Shown: positions 33,611-35,753 of the stretch, one piece after another
How the letters are laid out: every line of letters starts with the position of its first letter
Numbering within the stretch: the first letter of the stretch is position 1
Program-made: the position numbers and the translations under genes
Notes under the pieces: generated by a model
Databases searched by the model: none
What the model was told of the DNA's origin: nothing
What the model saw: only the letters and a program-made list of their open reading frames with translations
NCBI GenBank assembly: GCA_021647765.1
Contig: JAKIUD010000032.1
Span: 1-35,753, forward strand
Source: Desulfuromusa sp.
Lineage (GTDB): Bacteria; Desulfobacterota; Desulfuromonadia; Desulfuromonadales; Geopsychrobacteraceae
DNA length: 35,753 bases
Reading direction: 5' to 3'

Positions 33611-33832
33611 TCAAGCACCATCAGGATAATAAAAAACATCCGAAAAGGTTGCTTCCAAATCAGTTTTAGCATTTTTCAAGTCGGACTGCGCTGCCGAGTT
33701 AAAAGCCTTCTGCCGATAAGCAGCAAACTGTGGAATGGCAATAGCAGCCAGAATACCGATGATCGCGACAACGATCAGCAACTCGATGAGGGTAAAACCC
33801 TTTTGATTACCTTTTCGAAATTTGTTCAACAT
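33611..33832 (-). CDS. pilA: Short type IVa pilin, PilA-N type
   Basis: The ATG at 33832 (MLNKFRKGNQKG) is preceded by AAGGAG at 8 nt; an upstream in-frame ATG at 33904 lacks support. The 73-residue prepilin has a 12-residue leader ending KG, the PilD site G/FTLIELL with Glu5, then the hydrophobic helix. The mature protein is only 61 residues and lacks the usual C-terminal globular domain. This is the Geobacter-type pilin, whose missing domain is supplied by PilA-C. Mature aromatics are F1, F24, Y27, F32, F51, F55, Y56 and Y57 (8 of 61). Such pilins have been proposed to form conductive filaments, a view now disputed. Confidence 0.96.
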   Translation of the reverse strand: MLNKFRKGNQKGFTLIELLIVVAIIGILAAIAIPQFAAYRQKAFNSAAQSDLKNAKTDLEATFSDVFYYPDGA

Positions 33833-33916
33833 CTGTGATCTCCTTTTCTGTGAGGAAAGAATTAGCCAAAACCTGGCTGACTTAAATTTATTTTCTAAAC
33901 ACACCTCAGCCTTATT

Positions 33917-33931
33917 ACAATGACTATGCCA
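33917..33931 (-). promoter_or_regulatory. Sigma-54 (-24/-12) promoter for pilA
   Basis: On the minus strand TGGCAT-AGTCA-TTGTA matches the consensus TGGCAC-N5-TTGCW with the GG and TTG elements at the right spacing; it differs at the last C of the -24 box and has GT for GC at -12. Transcription would start near 33905, giving a leader of about 72 nt to the pilA ATG. pilA is sigma-54/PilR dependent in Geobacter and other bacteria; no pilS or pilR is in the window. Confidence 0.65.
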
Positions 33932-34170
33932 ATTTTTAATCTAAGCAGATTAAAACTATTGTTAGTTACCAGGCTGATCAATTTAGCAAACTAAACTTAC
34001 AAATTAGAACGTATTAAGTACTCGGTTTTTCAGTCTTTCCTAGGCAGAGCCTGCTCTCTTTGCTGTTACCTGAATTTAAAACCAGATAAACTGGATAATG
34101 AATTATTATTTTTCTGGGGAGAGGTTGCGCTGCTTAAAATGGAAGAATTAAATATATTTTCATGATTCCC

Positions 34171-34208
34171 TGTCAATTTTTGGCAGACTAGGTGACAATT
34201 TTTGTCAC
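34171..34208. promoter_or_regulatory. Two near-identical palindromic sites 22 bp apart upstream of pilA
   Basis: TGTCAATTTTTGGCA (34171-34185) and TGACAATTTTTGTCA (34193-34207) match at 13 of 15 positions. The second is part of the perfect palindrome GTGACAA-TTT-TTGTCAC (34192-34208). The 22-bp offset is two helical turns, which places both sites on the same DNA face. They lie about 270-300 bp upstream of the predicted pilA start, a distance fitting a sigma-54 enhancer (PilR-type sites contain TGTC). They could instead serve a gene on the other side, as mazE begins about 260 bp away. Confidence 0.5.
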
Positions 34209-34221
34209 AAGATCAAAAACA

Positions 34222-34317
34222 TTTAGCCGCGATGAAAATCTATCAGAATCTGTAAAGTCACTGACATGATTAAACATTTTTTTTTACAGATTTTGGTAGA
34301 CCTTGATTGCGGCTAAA
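34222..34317. repeat. Imperfect inverted repeat D (35-bp arms)
   Basis: Left arm 34222-34256 and the complement of right arm 34283-34317 agree at 29 of 35 positions. The outer TTTAGCCGC and inner AATCTGTAAA blocks are exact. A 26-nt loop lies between. The 96-bp structure is unexplained by genes; it could be a MITE/REP-like element or a bidirectional termination barrier between the pilus genes and the toxin-antitoxin pair. The rest of 33905-34424 holds only the sigma-54 promoter, the tandem sites and AT-rich sequence; no gene is seen. Confidence 0.7.
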
Positions 34318-34424
34318 CAAGATTATGTTTTGGGGGGTGGGTGTTTTTTATCGTTACTGCTCCTAAATAAACAATCAACGTTTTAAATAAAGAACAAAAA
34401 TTTGCTACACACCTTGCAGAGCAA

Positions 34425-34450
34425 TTTTGGTAATGCTAGTATTACCAAAA
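34425..34450. promoter_or_regulatory. Perfect palindromic operator upstream of mazE
   Basis: Arms TTTTGGTAAT and ATTACCAAAA are perfectly complementary over 10 bp around GCTAGT. It overlaps a weak promoter (TTGCAG at 34413, 17-nt spacer, TAGTAT at 34436) and ends directly before the Shine-Dalgarno AAGGAG. Antitoxins of the AbrB/MazE type bind such palindromes to repress their own operon, so this is the likely autoregulatory site. Confidence 0.75.
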
Positions 34451-34468
34451 GGAAGGAGAATGGTATTT

Positions 34469-34699
34469 ATGCAAACAGCAACCAGTAAACTGACCAGCAA
34501 ATATCAAGCGACAATCCCCAAAGAAGTACGGAACGTCCTCCATCTCAAGACAGGTGATGCCGTCGCTTTTGACATTGAAGACGATCGCATTCTGATCAGA
34601 AAAGCACAACCAATCGACTTTGCTTTCACCAACGCCCTTGAAGGGACGCTGAATGAATGGCAATCGGCTGCTGACGAGGAGGCGTACCGTGACCTTTAA
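34469..34699 (+). CDS. AbrB/MazE-family antitoxin
   Basis: A 76-residue antitoxin. The start at 34469 (MQTATSKLTSKYQATIPKEVR) is chosen because AAGGAG lies at good distance and the longer in-frame start at 34427 falls inside the operator. Residues 1-50 form the SpoVT/AbrB-type swapped-hairpin DNA-binding domain (SKYQATIPKEVRNVLHLKTGDAVAFDIEDDRILIRKA). The acidic tail (NEWQSAADEEAYRDL) should wrap the toxin. It overlaps the toxin gene by 11 nt, so the two are translationally coupled. Confidence 0.9.
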   Translation: MQTATSKLTSKYQATIPKEVRNVLHLKTGDAVAFDIEDDRILIRKAQPIDFAFTNALEGTLNEWQSAADEEAYRDL

Positions 34700-35054
34700 T
34701 CCCTTTGACGTTGTCGTTGTTCCATTTCCATTCACCGACAGAGAGACAACCAAACGCAGACCGGCATTAATTCTCTCGGATGGACAGACATTTAATCAAA
34801 AGGTGGGTCAATCGGTCATGGCAATGATCACCAGTGCCAAAAATTCTGCTTGGCCGCTAGATAGTGACATTCAAGATCTCGATTCAGCAGGGCTTCCTTC
34901 AGCGTCAATTGTACGAATGAAATTGTTCACCCTTGACCATCAGTTAATCATCAGAAAAGCTGGAAAACTATCACCAACAGATCAAAACAAGGTCACAGAA
35001 GCACTCCATCAACTCCTGAATCTATATATTCACACATGCAGACAGGTAGAGTAG
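34689..35054 (+). CDS. MazF/PemK-family endoribonuclease toxin
   Basis: Ribosome-independent mRNA interferase of a type II toxin-antitoxin pair. The GTG start at 34689 has AGGAGG 6 nt upstream and gives 121 residues beginning with the family motif FNPFDVVVVPFPFTDRE. The core RRPALILS, a central loop and the strand SIVRMKLFTLDHQLII are present. The last codons (CRQVE and the stop at 35052-35054) appear to lie in the 3' end of an oppositely oriented group II intron, so the C-terminus may be altered from the ancestral one; the catalytic domain is untouched. Confidence 0.9.
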   Translation: MTFNPFDVVVVPFPFTDRETTKRRPALILSDGQTFNQKVGQSVMAMITSAKNSAWPLDSDIQDLDSAGLPSASIVRMKLFTLDHQLIIRKAGKLSPTDQNKVTEALHQLLNLYIHTCRQVE

Positions 35055-35161
35055 AGAGCAGGTTTCACCAGCGTTAGGTTCAGCTTATCTGTTTCCGCCC
35101 CTTTCGTTTGGCGGTGCCTAAATAGCTTTTCCGTAACTGCTTCAACCAGCCCTCCCTCATC

Positions 35162-35195
35162 AAACCGTGCGTGCGGTTCTCCCGCACACGGCTTT
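35162..35195 (-). ncRNA. Group II intron domain V
   Basis: On the minus strand the 34-nt hairpin begins AAAGCCGTGTGCGGG and ends CCGCACGCACGGTTT, with an AGAA loop. It has the catalytic-triad AGC and the two-part stem with bulge typical of domain V. It lies 11 nt after the maturase stop codon, as expected, and is the catalytic heart of the ribozyme. Confidence 0.85.
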
Positions 35196-35205
35196 CCGAT
35201 GTTCT

Positions 35206-35753
35206 TCACTGCAAAGCATGTGCTTTTGTCCAGCCTGCTGATGTCGGCACTTTTCGTAGCCCGTATTTCACATACAGATTCCGATTGCCAAACCGGGCGT
35301 ATCCTGCTTTTCGATTTCTGACCTTATGCCTTTTGCTCAGGTGGGTTCGTAATCGTTGTTCAACATGACCCCGTACGTGCTGGAGTGTTTTACTGCAATT
35401 ACGATAGTGAAAATAGCCAACCCAGCCGCGAACGGTTGCGTTGACTTCGTTAACCACCCGGTCTAATGGCATGAGCGTTCGACCTCTTCAGGTCTGAAAC
35501 GTCACTTGGTCTTTGATCTTTTCGATCGCTTTCTTTGAAGGTTGAACGTGGGAGTAATACTTCCCGGTTCGCTGACTTTTGCCCATGCGAATTTCAAATC
35601 CAAGAAAGTCGAATCTTTCTTCGTAGGTGTTGACCTCATTCAGAGTCAGATCCAGCCGACCCATGACGTGTTGTAGTAATGCCATGGGTTGTTCGGTGCC
35701 GTTACGACACAGAATGACTATATCGTCTGCATAGCGGACGATACGTGCTCCCA
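35206..35753 (-). pseudogene. ltrA: Group II intron reverse transcriptase/maturase, broken by an in-frame TGA, partial
   Basis: The frame from the right edge begins GARIVRYADDIVILC (the YADD polymerase site). It continues through FDFLGFEIRMG and PSKKAIEKIKDQVTFQT, meets TGA at 35490-35488, and resumes in the same frame as RGRTLMPLDRVVNEVNATVRGWVGYFHYRNCSKTL (maturase/GIIM domain), ending at 35206. Relatives read through with no stop here, and a single CGA-to-TGA change would explain it. The split separates reverse transcriptase plus thumb from the maturase domain, so the protein is probably inactive unless the stop is suppressed. It has no endonuclease domain. The N-terminal part lies outside the window. 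Confidence 0.85.

Larger units (their letters stand above)
35046..35753 (-). mobile_element. 3' portion of a group II intron (continues past the right edge)
   Basis: The region holds a reverse transcriptase/maturase reading frame (YADD onward), then a group II domain V hairpin. Next comes a domain VI-like stretch whose base pairs AGGGAG (35153-35148) with CTCTCT, ending in the ACTCTAC common at 3' splice sites of related introns. This puts the intron end near 35046. The domain VI arm contains about 90 extra nt. The 5' end and domains I-IV are outside the window. The exact 3' junction is inference. Confidence 0.75.

Noticed and set aside
35206..35685. Two separate small genes at the right edge
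   Set aside because: They are in the same frame, 5 codons plus one TGA apart, and together form consecutive domains of one group II intron protein.
1..35753. CRISPR array
   Set aside because: No regularly spaced direct repeats were seen; the repeats found are paired or palindromic elements.

Overview
The window is a compact, rather AT-rich bacterial chromosome segment, most likely from the Desulfuromonadales (Geobacter/Desulfuromonas/Pelobacter group, Desulfobacterota). The reasons are a very short Geobacter-type PilA (61-residue mature pilin) followed by a separate PilA-C-like gene, a pilMNOPQ/pilD cluster with a Myxococcus-like ABC transporter, the gene order yicC-gmk-rpoZ-rel-ridA, menaquinone synthesis through MqnA, and pheT-pheS-rplT-rpmI-infC-thrS. 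The taxonomic call is inference; no rRNA is present.

Layout. 1-5830 (minus strand): translation block tRNA-Val(GAC), thrS, infC (probable AUA start), rpmI, rplT, pheS, pheT (pheT runs off the left edge). Hairpins with U-tracts sit between tRNA and thrS, thrS and infC, and rplT and pheS. 6039-10757 (plus): long-chain acyl-CoA synthetase, then purM-purN, a TudS/DUF523 desulfidase-like gene and rpmB, ended by a bidirectional terminator. 10829-15568 (minus): yicC-gmk-rpoZ-rel-ridA. rel encodes a (p)ppGpp synthetase whose hydrolase site looks degenerate, and it lies between two inverted copies of a roughly 140-147 bp repeat. 15632-22368 (minus): aroB, a TPR protein, a roadblock protein, aroQ, a peptidase, accB, accC, then mqnA after a second dispersed repeat.

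22587-33832 (minus) is a type IV pilus region: pilA-N, pilA-C, an O-antigen-ligase-type glycosyltransferase, ABC ATPase and permease, a TPR protein, pilD, then a small XRE regulator with a perfect-consensus sigma-70 promoter, and pilM-N-O-P-Q. A sigma-54-like promoter lies upstream of pilA-N. Further upstream are two near-identical palindromes 22 bp apart. A perfect 14-bp terminator-like hairpin lies inside the first codons of the glycosyltransferase gene.

34425-35753 is an accessory edge: a mazEF-type toxin-antitoxin pair with a perfect palindromic operator, followed on the opposite strand by the 3' part of a group II intron. The intron's reverse transcriptase/maturase is interrupted by an in-frame TGA. 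Its 3' end appears to fall inside the last codons of the toxin gene.

The main points of interest are four families of short inverted-repeat elements packed against gene ends (A: 7899 and 16539; B: 11281 and 13716; C: 22403; D: 34222), the altered Rel hydrolase site, the pilus regulatory region, and the intron/toxin junction. No CRISPR array, rRNA, phage or complete insertion sequence was seen.
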